A stretch of 64,000 nucleotides of DNA from DASXUL01 sp036504855 (GTDB lineage: Bacteria > Armatimonadota > DTGP01 > JAKQQT01). The notes beneath the pieces are model-generated. The model saw only the letters and a list, made by a program, of their open reading frames with translations, made no database searches and was not told where the DNA came from. The stretch spans positions 1 through 64,000 of the forward strand of contig DASXUL010000122.1 of NCBI GenBank assembly GCA_036504855.1, written 5' to 3'. Every line of letters starts with the position of its first letter. Position 1 is the first letter of the stretch. Position numbers and translations under genes: made by a program. Below, one piece after another: positions 23,943 through 33,285 of the stretch.

Positions 23943-26597
23943 ATGGCCCTGGACGTTCTGGACCAACTTCGCATCTTGATAGTGGACGATGAGCCGGGCG
24001 GGCTGAACGCCCTCGGCGACATTCTGGAGGACCAGAATTTCTTCGTCGTCCGCGCCGCCTCCGGACGCGAAGCCAGAGCCGCCCTCGATACCCAGATCTT
24101 CGACGTGGCCCTCCTCGACATCCGTCTCCCCGATGCCCGCGGCACCGACCTCCTCAAGGAGATCCGCGAGCGCAACAACGCCACCCGATGCATCATGATC
24201 ACGGCCTCCCCGGACGCCGAAGACGCGATCAACGCGCTCAACGACGGCGCCTCCGCGTACATCCAGAAGCCCGTTACGGTCCCCGCCGTCATGGCGACCA
24301 TCGATGAGGTGGTGCGCAAGTACCGCAAGTCACTCGAAGAGCGCCGAAAACTGCGCGACCTAGACATCGTCAAGAACATCGGCGAGGCCGCCATGGAGCT
24401 GGACCTGGGCAAGATGCTGTCCAGGGTGCTCCGTGCGGTTGTAGATGGCTTTGAGGCGGATGGCGGCGGCATTATGCTTCTGGACGAATCCGGCGAGTCC
24501 ATGACATGCGCGGCGCAGATCGGCATGGATGAGGCGTCGGTGCCTGGTTACACCGCGCTGCTGGGCGAGGGTTTCGTTGGACGCGTGGCCGTGCAGAACC
24601 GCGTGCTGGCGGTAGAGGATATCCAGGTGATCCACTACCGAGTGTCCCCCTTCCTTGAGGCGAGCGGCATCCGGTCTGCACTGGGAGCGCCGATCTCAAC
24701 GCCAAAGGGACTGGTAGGGGTCCTGTTCGTGGGGTGGACGAACTCGCGCGCCTTCGCGATAGCCGATAGCCATCTGTTGAGCGTTCTGGCCCAGCGCCTC
24801 GGCCTTGCCACGATGAACGCGCGCCTGTACGCTCAGGAAGATGCCTCCAAACGCCGGGCCCAATACCTGGCCACGGTGTCGCAAGAGCTGAACAGCCGGA
24901 TCGGTGACGTGCGGGAGGTTGTTCAGCGCGTAACGCGGCTTGCCACCGAACGCCTCGGCGATGGTTGCGCCATATTCCTGAAGGACACCGAGACTGGCAG
25001 ACTGGACGTCATTCGGTCCTATCACCGCCAAACCGACGTGCAGCGGATCCTCGAGAATGAGTTGCGGGTTCACCCCGTTCGGCTGGGCGAAGGCACCGTT
25101 GGGCGCGTGGCCCTCACGGGGGAGTGCACCGTCACCACGCGCGCGGAACTGGCCGCCGCCTACCCTGATCGCCCCTATCTGCTTCAATCGCCGCTCTCCT
25201 CTGCCATGGCCATTCCCCTCATGGTGCATGGCGCGATCGTGGGAGTGATGTCTTGCTCGAGGATGCCGATGCAGCCCGCCTACAACGACGACGACGTGGC
25301 GCTGGCGCGCGAGTTCGCCGATCGCGCGGCGGTTGCCATTGAAAACGCCCGATTGCTGCAGGAATCTCAGGCCAAACGAGAGGAACTGAGCTCGCTCTTC
25401 GAGATGACCCGCCTGGTAACATCGTCGCTGCAGGAAAGCCAGGTGTTGGCGTCGCTGCTCCATGGAACCGCGCAACTCATGGGCGTGCCCGCATCGTGCA
25501 TCGTTACGTACTCGCCAGACACCGGAAGCGTGGAAGTAAACGGCGCTGTCGGTCTGGACGAAGCGACGGCTAGCAACATCGCGGAATCCGCGTTCGCTTG
25601 CCACGCACGGGTAATCTTGAACGACTCGGAGCCGCTTTGCGAATCGGATCTTGAGGGGCACGACTGCCAGCCCCTCCAGGAAGCTGCGCGCGCCGCCGGT
25701 TTCCGCGCGCTTCTGGCGACGGGGCTGGAGATGGACGGCAAGCGTCAGGGCGCTTTCTTCGCCCTTGCCGGGGAAGCGGACCCGGGCCTCTGCTCGCGAG
25801 GCGGGCTCTTCAGGACGCTGGCGGGGCTGGCCGGCGTTGCCATCAGCAACGCCCGTTCCTTCAATCGCGAGAGCACCATCGCAGAGCGCGTTCAGCAGTG
25901 GATCCTCGCGGCCGACAATGCCATGGAGTTCAATGGCATCCAATTGGCGCGAGACTACCACGCCGCGCTTACCGAGGCCCGCGTGGGCGGCGACTTCTAC
26001 GACGTGTTCGAGGTGGGGCCAGACCAGTACGGAATTGTCATTGGCGACGTATCGGGGAAGGGGCTCTCCGCCGCGCTTCACACATCGGAGGTCCGCAACA
26101 CCTTGCGCGCCTATGCCTTGCTGTCGCCGGAGCCGCAGGAAGTCGTATCCCGAACGAATGATGCCGTGTGCCGGTTGCTGGCCCCAGACATTTTCATCAC
26201 GTTGTTCTATGCCGTTCTCGACGCGCGTGAGCGCATCATCACCTATGCGAACGCCGGGCACGACGCGCCGCTTCTGTGCCGGGCCGACGGCCGTCTGGAA
26301 ACGTTCGATTCCACCGGCCGGGCGCTGGGCCTCCTGGGGGGCGCCGCCTACGCGCAGCCGTCCTGTCATCTCGAGCCCGGAGATACGCTGCTTCTCTACA
26401 CGGATGGGGTAACCGAGGCCCGTCGCGGCGACCAGTTCCTGGAGGCCGAAGGCGTTATTGAGCTGCTGAGGCGCCACGCCGGAGGCTCGGCCGAGGACGT
26501 TGTGCGAGGCATCTACAGTGACGTTAAGGACTACGCGAACGGCAACCTGCATGACGATATCGCGCTCCTCGCTCTGAAGGTGACTCTGGAGGGATGA
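23943..26597 (+). CDS. Response regulator with GAF domains and PP2C-type (SpoIIE/RsbU) phosphatase output
   Basis: An 884-residue signalling protein. Residues 8-125 are a receiver domain with ILIVDDEPG, phospho-acceptor Asp59 in LLDIRLPDARG, ITAS and the Lys of IQKP (109). Three GAF-like sensor regions follow (about 145-320, 345-500, 520-655). The C-terminus is a metal-dependent phosphatase: RVGGDFYDVFEV (about 680), VIGDVSGKGLSAALHTSEVRNTL, LLLYTDGVTEARRG and DDIALLALKV. Such proteins usually dephosphorylate an anti-sigma-factor antagonist when the receiver is phosphorylated. No such partner or kinase is adjacent. ATG at 23943 follows GGGAG; the open frame extends back through tRNA-Thr, so longer starts are rejected. 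Confidence 0.9.
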   Translation: MALDVLDQLRILIVDDEPGGLNALGDILEDQNFFVVRAASGREARAALDTQIFDVALLDIRLPDARGTDLLKEIRERNNATRCIMITASPDAEDAINALNDGASAYIQKPVTVPAVMATIDEVVRKYRKSLEERRKLRDLDIVKNIGEAAMELDLGKMLSRVLRAVVDGFEADGGGIMLLDESGESMTCAAQIGMDEASVPGYTALLGEGFVGRVAVQNRVLAVEDIQVIHYRVSPFLEASGIRSALGAPISTPKGLVGVLFVGWTNSRAFAIADSHLLSVLAQRLGLATMNARLYAQEDASKRRAQYLATVSQELNSRIGDVREVVQRVTRLATERLGDGCAIFLKDTETGRLDVIRSYHRQTDVQRILENELRVHPVRLGEGTVGRVALTGECTVTTRAELAAAYPDRPYLLQSPLSSAMAIPLMVHGAIVGVMSCSRMPMQPAYNDDDVALAREFADRAAVAIENARLLQESQAKREELSSLFEMTRLVTSSLQESQVLASLLHGTAQLMGVPASCIVTYSPDTGSVEVNGAVGLDEATASNIAESAFACHARVILNDSEPLCESDLEGHDCQPLQEAARAAGFRALLATGLEMDGKRQGAFFALAGEADPGLCSRGGLFRTLAGLAGVAISNARSFNRESTIAERVQQWILAADNAMEFNGIQLARDYHAALTEARVGGDFYDVFEVGPDQYGIVIGDVSGKGLSAALHTSEVRNTLRAYALLSPEPQEVVSRTNDAVCRLLAPDIFITLFYAVLDARERIITYANAGHDAPLLCRADGRLETFDSTGRALGLLGGAAYAQPSCHLEPGDTLLLYTDGVTEARRGDQFLEAEGVIELLRRHAGGSAEDVVRGIYSDVKDYANGNLHDDIALLALKVTLEG

Positions 26598-26646
26598 AGG
26601 GGCGCCCGTGAGTGGGCCGATCATCTCCGGAATTCGCCGCATGCCC

Positions 26647-26675
26647 TTGACTTCGCGCTGGCCGCCCCATATAAT
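26647..26675 (+). promoter_or_regulatory. Promoter of tRNA-Gly
   Basis: TTGACT (26647-26652), 17-base spacer, TATAAT (26670-26675). It is nearly identical in form to the promoter of the tRNA cluster at 23332. Confidence 0.85.
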
Positions 26676-26693
26676 TGTCTTGTCAGCCACACT

Positions 26694-26768
26694 GCGGGAG
26701 TAGTTCAGTGGTAGAACGCCTCCTTGCCAAGGAGGAGGTCGCCAGTTCGAGCCTGGTCTCCCGCTCCA
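26694..26768 (+). tRNA. tRNA-Gly (anticodon GCC)
   Basis: Acceptor GCGGGAG/CTCCCGC, anticodon loop TTGCCAA on CCTCC/GGAGG, T loop TTCGAGC, encoded TCCA. Flanked by its own promoter and terminator. Confidence 0.97.
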
Positions 26769-26770
26769 CA

Positions 26771-26800
26771 AACCGCCGCCCCGAGGGGCGGCGGTTTTTT
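26771..26800 (+). terminator. Rho-independent terminator of tRNA-Gly
   Basis: AACCGCCGCCCC (26771-26782) pairs with GGGGCGGCGGTT (26785-26796) and runs into TTTTTT. This is the classic form and begins 3 bases after the tRNA. Confidence 0.92.
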
Positions 26801-26830
26801 CGTATGTCTCGCGCGGCACGCCGCGCAATC

Positions 26831-26859
26831 TTGACCCGCATTTCGGGCAAAGCTAACAT
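26831..26859 (+). promoter_or_regulatory. Promoter of the tig-clpP-clpX genes
   Basis: TTGACC (26831-26836), 17-base spacer, TAACAT (26854-26859). The predicted start near 26866 leaves a leader of about 50 bases before tig. Confidence 0.7.
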
Positions 26860-26919
26860 GAAATCGTTACGCCGCCGGCCCGCACGGCGCCGAACGAGAT
26901 GAAGGAGCCACACAACCCC

Positions 26920-28224
26920 ATGCAAGTAACCGTGGAACGCCCCCAGCCCTGCGAGGCCGTGATGACCGTGGTCGTCGATGATGAGCAGATGGAGCAAGCC
27001 AGGGAACGGGCGTATCGGGAGTACGCGAAGTACGTCAACATCCCGGGATTCCGACCCGGCAAGGCGCCGCGGCCCCTCGTCGAGCAGCAGATCGGCCGCG
27101 AGCCGGTTGAAAAGCGCGCCCGCGAGTTGGTGCTGGGAATCGCCTACAAAGATGCCCTCGAGCAGGAAGAGATCTCGGCGTGGGATCAGGGCGCCGTGGA
27201 CGAAGTTGAGGAGGACGACGAAAAGCCGTTTTCCTTCAAAGCCACCGTTCCGTTGCGTCCCGAAGTCGAGCTCGGCGACTACAGCCAGCTCACCGCCAAG
27301 CGAGCCAACCTTCCTGTAACAGACGAGAGCGTTCAGGCCGAGATCGACAAGGTTCTCGCCTCCCATGCTCGCCTGGAGCCGGGCGATGATCCGGCGAACG
27401 ATGCCGATGTGGTGTTCGCCGACATGGACACGACCGTCGGCGGCGAGCCCATTGGAGCCACCCGTCCCGCCCATTTCACCGTCGGACAGAACATGCCCGA
27501 GATCGACGCCGCCCTGCGCGGCGCGGCCGCAGGCGATACCCGGGAAACAGACGTGGAGTACCCCGCGGATTTCGCCGACCCCAAGCTGGCCGGCAATACC
27601 GTGCACTTCACGTTCCGCGTGAACCACGTGATGGCTCGGCGCGTGCCGGAGCTCACCGAGGAGTGGATCAAGGAGCACACGGGCGCCCAAACGGAGGAGG
27701 AGCTCAGGAGCGTGGTTCGCCAGAACCTCGAGCGAGGCGCCGCCGAAGCCGTGGAAGACGACCTGCGTGGACAGCTTATCAACCAGATCGTGGACAAGAG
27801 CCAGGTGCACTTCCCCACGCAACTTGTGGACCGCGAAGTGGCCCAGGACCTCAAACGTCTGAGCGAGGATCTGGAAGAGCGCGGCAGCAACCTGGAGCGA
27901 TACGCCCAGGCGCTGGGCCAGACTCTGCCCCAACTCCAGGACCAGATGGCTGCCTCCGCGTCCGCGCGCATCAAGCGCGGGCTTGTGATGGGCAAGATCG
28001 CCCAGGTGGAAGGCCTCACGCTCACCAAAGACGATGTCAACGCCGAGATCGCCCGAATCGCCCAGAACTCCGGGATGAAGTTCAGCGAGGCGAAACGCCG
28101 CTTCAAGGATGAAGGCGCTCTGGAGACCCTTGAGGAACGCTTGCTGCAGGAGCGGCTGTTTGACTATCTGAAGAGCCGCGCTGAGATCGAGGGTGAGCCG
28201 GCTACAACAGAAAGCGAGGCATAG
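26920..28224 (+). CDS. tig: Trigger factor
   Basis: A ribosome-bound chaperone and prolyl isomerase that meets nascent chains. The N-terminal ribosome-binding domain starts MQVTVERPQPCEAVMTVVV and includes the signature PGFRPGKAPRPLVEQQIG; the FKBP-type domain (about 155-240) and the C-terminal helical arms (RRVPELTEEWIKEHTGAQTEEELR onward) follow. ATG at 26920 fits the family start; ATG at 26899 is closer to no ribosome site, while AAGGAG at 26902-26907 serves 26920. It has about 434 residues and ends 4 bases before clpP, the usual tig-clpP-clpX order. Confidence 0.95.
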   Translation: MQVTVERPQPCEAVMTVVVDDEQMEQARERAYREYAKYVNIPGFRPGKAPRPLVEQQIGREPVEKRARELVLGIAYKDALEQEEISAWDQGAVDEVEEDDEKPFSFKATVPLRPEVELGDYSQLTAKRANLPVTDESVQAEIDKVLASHARLEPGDDPANDADVVFADMDTTVGGEPIGATRPAHFTVGQNMPEIDAALRGAAAGDTRETDVEYPADFADPKLAGNTVHFTFRVNHVMARRVPELTEEWIKEHTGAQTEEELRSVVRQNLERGAAEAVEDDLRGQLINQIVDKSQVHFPTQLVDREVAQDLKRLSEDLEERGSNLERYAQALGQTLPQLQDQMAASASARIKRGLVMGKIAQVEGLTLTKDDVNAEIARIAQNSGMKFSEAKRRFKDEGALETLEERLLQERLFDYLKSRAEIEGEPATTESEA

Positions 28225-28228
28225 GCTG

Positions 28229-28834
28229 ATGGCATTGGTCCCCATGGTGGTGGAACAGAGTGCACGCGGGGAGCGTGCGTACGATATCTACTCGCGCCTC
28301 CTGAAGGACCGCATCGTCTTTCTGGGCGGCCCCGTGTACGATGAGGTGGCGAACCTCATCATCGCCCAGTTGCTCTTCCTGGAGAAGGAAGATCCAGACA
28401 AGGACATCGAGTTCTACGTCAACAGCCCGGGCGGCAGCATTACCGCGGGCATGGCGATCTACGACACGATGCAGTACATCCGGCCGGACGTGGCGACTAT
28501 CTGTCTCGGGATGGCCGCCAGCATGGGCAGCCTGCTGCTCACCGCCGGAGCCAAGGGCAAGCGTTACTGCCTGCCGTACTCCGAGGTGCTGATCCATCAA
28601 CCGCTCATCGGCGGCGGCGGCCTGGAAGGACAAGCGACGGATATCGAGATCCACGCCAAGCACCTCATCCGCACGAAGGACCGCATGAATGAGTTGCTGG
28701 CTCGCCACACGGGGCAGCCGCTTGAGACCATCGTGCGCGATACCGAGCGAGACTACTACATGACGGCCGAAGAGGCGAAAGCCTACGGCATCGTGGACGA
28801 AATCCTCTACCGCGACAAGACTCTGCCGCGGTAG
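28229..28834 (+). CDS. clpP: ATP-dependent Clp protease proteolytic subunit
   Basis: The 201-residue serine protease that forms the 14-mer chamber of ClpXP. The catalytic triad is Ser98 in GMAASMGSLLL, His123 in LIHQPL and Asp at about 171 in VRDTERDYYM. VNSPGGSITAGMAIYDTM and GQATDIEIHAK are classic. ATG at 28229 puts PMVVEQSARGERAYDIYSRLL at the N-terminus, as in other ClpP; the longer frame from 28193 overlaps the tig tail. It is co-transcribed with tig upstream and clpX downstream. Confidence 0.97.
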   Translation: MALVPMVVEQSARGERAYDIYSRLLKDRIVFLGGPVYDEVANLIIAQLLFLEKEDPDKDIEFYVNSPGGSITAGMAIYDTMQYIRPDVATICLGMAASMGSLLLTAGAKGKRYCLPYSEVLIHQPLIGGGGLEGQATDIEIHAKHLIRTKDRMNELLARHTGQPLETIVRDTERDYYMTAEEAKAYGIVDEILYRDKTLPR

Positions 28835-28938
28835 GTTCCGATGGCGGATTGGTAGGCGATGAGACCCGAGGGCGGCGCGAATGCGAGCAGCCGGCTCCGG
28901 GTCTCACCGCCAGCCGCCAACCACCCATCGCTTTCACC

Positions 28939-30198
28939 ATGGCGCGTCTCGTATCCGATACGGAAGACATTCGGTGCCTGCTCTGCGGCCGCAGCCGCCG
29001 GCAGGTGCGCCGCATCATCCTGGGCCTGGATGGCGGCATCTGCTCCGATTGCGTGGATCAGTGCAACGCGCTGATCCGTACCGAGAGGCAGGGCGCCAGG
29101 TCCGGCGTCGGCGTTTCCTCCATCCCCACGCCCCGCGCGATCCATGAAGCCCTCAACGAGTACGTGGTGGGGCAGGAGCGCGCCAAGCGGATGCTGGCCG
29201 TGGCCGTGTACAACCACTACAAGCGGATCGGCGCGCCGGCGGATGACGTGGAGCTTGCCAAATCCAACATCCTCCTCCTTGGCCCTACCGGCTCGGGGAA
29301 GACGTTGTTGGCCCAGACTCTGGCGCGAATCCTGAAAGCGCCGTTCGCTATTGCAGACGCCACCTCACTGACAGAGGCCGGCTACGTGGGCGAGGATGTG
29401 GAGACGATCCTGCTTCGCCTCCTTCAGAGCGCTGAGGGAGACAGCCTCAGCGAGGTCGTCCTCTCCGCCCAGCGCGGCATCATCTATATCGATGAGATCG
29501 ATAAGATCGCCCGCAAGTCCGAGAACCCCAGCCTGACGCGCGACGTTTCCGGCGAGGGCGTTCAGCAGTGTCTGCTGAAGCTGCTGGAAGGCACAGTGGC
29601 CAACGTGCCGCCACAGGGCGGCAGGAAACACCCTCAGCAGGAAACCGTGGAGGTAGACACCTCCAACATCCTGTTCATCTGCGGCGGGACCTTTGACGGC
29701 CTGGAGCAGATCATCGAGCGCCGGACCGAGGGCTGCAGCATGGGGTTCCGCGCTGAAGCGACAACCAGGCGCGAAGCGCGCCATGGGCGCCTCAGCGGCG
29801 TGCAACCGTGTGATCTGGTGCACTACGGATTCATCCCGGAATTCATCGGCCGGCTGCCGGTGTGCGCAACGCTGGAGCCGCTGGATGAGGCGGCTCTGGT
29901 GCGCGTGCTGCGCGAACCGAAGAACGCGCTTACCAAGCAGTACGAGCGCATCTTCTCAATGGACGGGGTTACCTTGCGGTTCACGGACGAGGCCCTGCAC
30001 GCCGTCGCCCAGGAAGCGCTTGGGCGCGACACCGGCGCGCGGGCGCTGCGCAGCATCCTTGAGGAGTTACTTCTCAACGTGATGTACGATGCGCCGAGCC
30101 GAACCGACCTGGAAGAGTGCATCGTCACCGAAGATACGGTTCGCCGTCGGGTGGACCCGGACCTTGTAACCCGCGCCGAGATGCGGAAGGCTTCCTGA
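28939..30198 (+). CDS. clpX: ATP-dependent Clp protease ATP-binding subunit ClpX
   Basis: The unfoldase that feeds ClpP. The 419 residues begin with a zinc-binding domain (Cys13, Cys16, Cys35, Cys38 in CLLCG...GICSDC), then Walker A GPTGSGKTLLAQ (about 115-124), Walker B IIYIDEIDKIAR, a pore loop in EAGYVGEDVE, and sensor-II RALRSILEE. A tripeptide MGF (in CSMGFRAE) stands where the ClpP-docking IGF loop occurs. ATG at 28939 gives the family start, but its ribosome site is weak. About 100 bases separate it from clpP. Confidence 0.96.
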   Translation: MARLVSDTEDIRCLLCGRSRRQVRRIILGLDGGICSDCVDQCNALIRTERQGARSGVGVSSIPTPRAIHEALNEYVVGQERAKRMLAVAVYNHYKRIGAPADDVELAKSNILLLGPTGSGKTLLAQTLARILKAPFAIADATSLTEAGYVGEDVETILLRLLQSAEGDSLSEVVLSAQRGIIYIDEIDKIARKSENPSLTRDVSGEGVQQCLLKLLEGTVANVPPQGGRKHPQQETVEVDTSNILFICGGTFDGLEQIIERRTEGCSMGFRAEATTRREARHGRLSGVQPCDLVHYGFIPEFIGRLPVCATLEPLDEAALVRVLREPKNALTKQYERIFSMDGVTLRFTDEALHAVAQEALGRDTGARALRSILEELLLNVMYDAPSRTDLEECIVTEDTVRRRVDPDLVTRAEMRKAS

Positions 30199-30479
30199 TG
30201 GCCCGCTGCATTTGGGCCTCTTTGCCGACGCCGTCCGTTCGCCATCACGGACGCCGAAGGCATAAACTGTAGTCAGGTACTTCCGGCAGGACAGGTCTTG
30301 GCCCGCGCTGCATCTCGCGCCTACGTCGCTCGCGTTGTCCGTTGCGGCGAACCTCGCGGCGAGTCGATGTGAGATTTCCACCTCTCGGACGATCGCGTGC
30401 TCGCGGGCCTATCCTGTCCGTGATCGCCCGACGTGCTGAAGGCCGACCATTCATCTAACGAAAGCCTCTGATCACCCAT
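30199..30479. other. Intergenic region between clpX and lon with inverted repeats
   Basis: About 280 bases. CGTCCGT (30231-30237) and ACGGACG (30247-30253) form a local hairpin after clpX. ATCACGGAC (30244-30252) is also repeated inverted as GTCCGTGAT at 30416-30424, bounding a 181-bp block. No gene is supported, and no lon promoter could be fixed with confidence. Confidence 0.4.
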
Positions 30480-32855
30480 ATGCCCAGATCCCCCAAACGC
30501 CCCAAGGTCGCTGCTCCGGAGCCCGTTCTACTGGACGACGATTCCGCTCGAATCCCCTCGGTCCTGCCGTTGCTTCCCATCCGGGATAACGTGTATTTCC
30601 CGCACCACATCTTCCCCCTGATCGTCGGACGCGAGAAGTCGGTGCGCGCGATGGAAGAGGCCCGCGGCGAGAGCCGGATGATCCTCCTCGTATCGCAGCG
30701 TGAGGTGGGCGTGGAGGATCCGCAACCTGGCGACCTGTATGACGTTGGGATTGCGGCGGATATCATGCACATCCTCAACATCCCAGATGGCACCGTCCGG
30801 GTGATGTTGGAAGGCGTTCAGCGGGTGCGCATCCTGCGTTATGTGCAGGTTGAGCCGTATTGCCGGGTGGTTGTGGCGCCCCTGCACGATGACGTGGAGG
30901 TAGGGATCGAAACAGAGGCGCTGATGCGTTCTGTTACGGCCCAGTTTCAGTCCGTCTGCGAGCTGGGTCGAACAGTCCCGCCCGAGGTACTGGTCAACGT
31001 GATGAACGTGGATGATCCGGCGCGCCTCGCAGACATGATCACCCCCGCGCTGCCCCTGAAGGTGGAGGCCAAGCAGGGCATCCTCGAAACCCTCTCCGCC
31101 CGTCGCCGCCTCGAGATGCTGAACGTCCTTCTGAAGAAGGAGATCGAGATTCTCGAGATCCAGAAGAACATCCGCAACAAGGTCGAGAAGGAAATGGGGG
31201 ACACCCAGCGTGAGTTCATCCTGCGCGAGCAGATGAAGGCCATTCAGCAGGAACTGGGCGAACGCGATGGGGGCGGAGCGGAAACAGACGAGTTCCGAGA
31301 GAAGATCGTGCTGGCGGGCATGCCCGAGGATGTTCTGGAGCGCGCATTCAAGGAGCTGGACCGGCTTGAGCGCATGCCGTTCGCCGCGCCGGAAGGCGTG
31401 GTGATCCGAACCTATCTGGACTGGCTCACGACCCTGCCATGGAGCGTGGCGACGGATGAACGGCTGGACATCTCCGCGGCCGAGGACGTTTTGAACGAGG
31501 ACCACTATGGGCTCCAGAAGGTCAAGGAGCGCATCCTGGAGTTCCTGGCGGTGAGGAAGCTATCCGGCGCCCAGAAGGGCCCGATCCTCTGCTTTTCCGG
31601 CCCTCCCGGGGTGGGCAAGACCAGTATCGGCAAAAGCATCGCGCGCAGCCTTGGACGCAAATTCATCCGCGTGTCACTCGGCGGCGTCCGGGACGAGGCC
31701 GAAATCCGCGGCCACAGGCGCACCTACGTTGGAGCGATGCCGGGACGCATCATCCAGGGCATCAAGCAGGCCGGCAGCAACAACCCCGTCTTTATGCTGG
31801 ATGAGATCGACAAGATCGGGGCGGATTTCCGCGGCGACCCCTCAGCCGCGCTCCTTGAGGCGCTGGACCCGGAACAGAACAGCACCTTCAGCGACCACTA
31901 CCTCGAAGCGCCGTTCGATCTCTCGAACGTGATGTTCATCACCACGGCGAACCTCCTGGATCCCGTGCCCCCGGCCCTGCGCGATCGCATGGAAGTCATC
32001 GCCTTCCCCGGCTACACCGAAGAGGAGAAGCTGGAGATCGCCAAGGGATTCCTGCTGCCGAAACAGGTGCGGGACCATGGCCTTAGCGATAAGTTGATCC
32101 GCCTGGAGCCGGAAGCCGTGGCGGAGGTGATCCGCCACTACACCCGTGAAGCGGGCGTGCGCAATCTTGAGCGCGAGATCGCCACGATCTGCCGAAAGGT
32201 GGCCCGCAAGGTGGCGGAGGGAGAGACGAAGCGCACTGTGGTCAAGGCGAAGAACGTGACCACATACCTTGGCTCACGCCGGATGCACTACGGAATGGCG
32301 GAGGAAGAGGACGAGGTGGGCGTATCCACTGGACTCTCCGTTACTGAGTATGGCGGCGATGTGCTGAGCATCGAAGTGACGTTGATGAAGGGGGACGGGA
32401 AGCTGGTGCTGACCGGCCAACTGGGCGACGTGATGAAGGAAAGCGCCCAGGCGGCGATGTCCTACCTCCGTTCCCGCGCCGGGACGCTGGGCGTAGACGA
32501 GGACTTCTACGCGCGGACCGAGGTGCACATCCACGTTCCGGCGGGAGCCATCCCGAAGGATGGTCCATCCGCCGGCATCACGATGACCACCGCGCTGGCC
32601 AGCGCCCTGACGCAACGCGCCGTGCGCAAGGAAATCGCCATGACCGGCGAGGTGACCCTTCGGGGCCGCGTGCTGCCCGTGGGCGGGATCAAAGAGAAAA
32701 TGCTCGCGGCCCACCGGGCGGGCGTTAAGGTCATCATCATGCCGAAGGACAACGAAAAGGACCTGGATGACATCCCGGAGAAGGTCCGCAAAGAGCTGAC
32801 CTTCCACCTCGTCCGCCAGGTGGACGAGGTCCTGAAGTTGGCCCTGCACGAGTAA
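30480..32855 (+). CDS. lon: ATP-dependent protease Lon (La)
   Basis: A 791-residue LonA. The N-terminal substrate domain (PSVLPLLPIRDNVYFPHHIFPLIVGREKS) leads to a helical region, the AAA+ module with Walker A GPPGVGKTSIGK (about 374-385) and Walker B VFMLDEIDKIG, and a C-terminal serine-lysine protease with Ser697 in PKDGPSAGITM and Lys740 in GGIKEKMLAAHRAG. All parts are complete. It degrades misfolded and regulatory proteins in the cytoplasm. It lies just downstream of clpX but is separated by 280 bases with hairpins, so it is likely a separate unit. The N-terminal start has a weak ribosome site. Confidence 0.97.
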   Translation: MPRSPKRPKVAAPEPVLLDDDSARIPSVLPLLPIRDNVYFPHHIFPLIVGREKSVRAMEEARGESRMILLVSQREVGVEDPQPGDLYDVGIAADIMHILNIPDGTVRVMLEGVQRVRILRYVQVEPYCRVVVAPLHDDVEVGIETEALMRSVTAQFQSVCELGRTVPPEVLVNVMNVDDPARLADMITPALPLKVEAKQGILETLSARRRLEMLNVLLKKEIEILEIQKNIRNKVEKEMGDTQREFILREQMKAIQQELGERDGGGAETDEFREKIVLAGMPEDVLERAFKELDRLERMPFAAPEGVVIRTYLDWLTTLPWSVATDERLDISAAEDVLNEDHYGLQKVKERILEFLAVRKLSGAQKGPILCFSGPPGVGKTSIGKSIARSLGRKFIRVSLGGVRDEAEIRGHRRTYVGAMPGRIIQGIKQAGSNNPVFMLDEIDKIGADFRGDPSAALLEALDPEQNSTFSDHYLEAPFDLSNVMFITTANLLDPVPPALRDRMEVIAFPGYTEEEKLEIAKGFLLPKQVRDHGLSDKLIRLEPEAVAEVIRHYTREAGVRNLEREIATICRKVARKVAEGETKRTVVKAKNVTTYLGSRRMHYGMAEEEDEVGVSTGLSVTEYGGDVLSIEVTLMKGDGKLVLTGQLGDVMKESAQAAMSYLRSRAGTLGVDEDFYARTEVHIHVPAGAIPKDGPSAGITMTTALASALTQRAVRKEIAMTGEVTLRGRVLPVGGIKEKMLAAHRAGVKVIIMPKDNEKDLDDIPEKVRKELTFHLVRQVDEVLKLALHE

Positions 32856-32938
32856 CCGTTACGGCTTGCGCTTTGTCAGGGTGAAACTGGGCGCTAGCCA
32901 GTTTGTTGACGAGCGTTCTCGGCATAGAGATAGCTGAC

Positions 32939-33034
32939 GGGCAGGGCAAGCCCATCCTCTACCAGTTCGGTTTCTCCATCCACCGATCGGTGGACGGCCG
33001 GGCCTGCCGGGTAGGGGCTGGGCTTGCCCTGCCC
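32939..33034. repeat. Cruciform-like inverted repeat containing the dispersed GGCTTGCCC repeat
   Basis: The outer arms 32939-32963 and 33010-33034 are complementary over 25 bases with about three mismatches (core GGGCAGGGCAAGCCCA / TGGGCTTGCCCTGCCC). An inner palindrome CCACCGATCGGTGG lies at 32980-32993. The right arm contains the 20-base core also present at 2384-2403. It is located after lon and could act in transcription termination, but repetition elsewhere suggests a REP/MITE-like family. Confidence 0.6.
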
Positions 33035-33158
33035 TCGGAGCCTCAGATTGGTCGCTCACGCCTCGCAGTGACACATCCCACCGAACAGAGCACAAGCCGC
33101 CTCGCCAACCGGGTGAGCGAACCCGTCTATGGACGGAAACTCCGTCGGCGGGGCAGAA

Positions 33159-33164
33159 TATAGT
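33159..33164 (+). promoter_or_regulatory. Probable -10 element for the riboswitch-terC transcript
   Basis: TATAGT at 33159-33164 would start transcription near 33171, three bases before the first riboswitch helix. The -35 region is poor (GGAAAC or GAAACT), as expected for a weak or activated promoter. Confidence 0.45.
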
Positions 33165-33173
33165 TGCTCAACC

Positions 33174-33285
33174 GCCAAGGGGGAGTAACAGCGCCGGCCC
33201 CGCCGGCGTGGAGCAGGTCAACAGCACTGGAGCTTCGGCTTCTGGCCTGCCTCGCCGGACACTGTCCGGGTGTGAGACTCTTGGC
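33174..33285 (+). promoter_or_regulatory. yybP-ykoY (manganese) riboswitch, probable
   Basis: GCCAAG (33174-33179) pairs with CTTGGC (33280-33285) to close the element. Inside, in the order expected for the family, are GGGGGAGTAACAGC, a GCCGG/CCGGC hairpin, GCAGGTCAACAGC, a CTGG...TCTGG hairpin arm, CCTGC, a CGGAC/GTCCG hairpin, and GTGAGAC. The GGGGAGUA and GUCAAC segments are the two conserved parts. Such RNAs sense Mn2+ and often precede TerC/MntP-type membrane protein genes; the next gene here is TerC-family. Judged by eye, not by a covariance model. Confidence 0.7.

Noticed and set aside
24696..26828. A 710-residue open frame on the minus strand opposite the REC-GAF-PP2C gene
   Set aside because: It is a shadow of a strong plus-strand gene with clear domain motifs. 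It has no family signature and is a product of high GC. The same applies to other long antisense frames, for example 36267-38009, 41630-43510, 43895-45775 and 2716-4020.
30244..30424. A second MITE-like element between clpX and lon
   Set aside because: Only a 9-base inverted match (ATCACGGAC/GTCCGTGAT) bounds it, and no similarity continues inward, so chance cannot be excluded.
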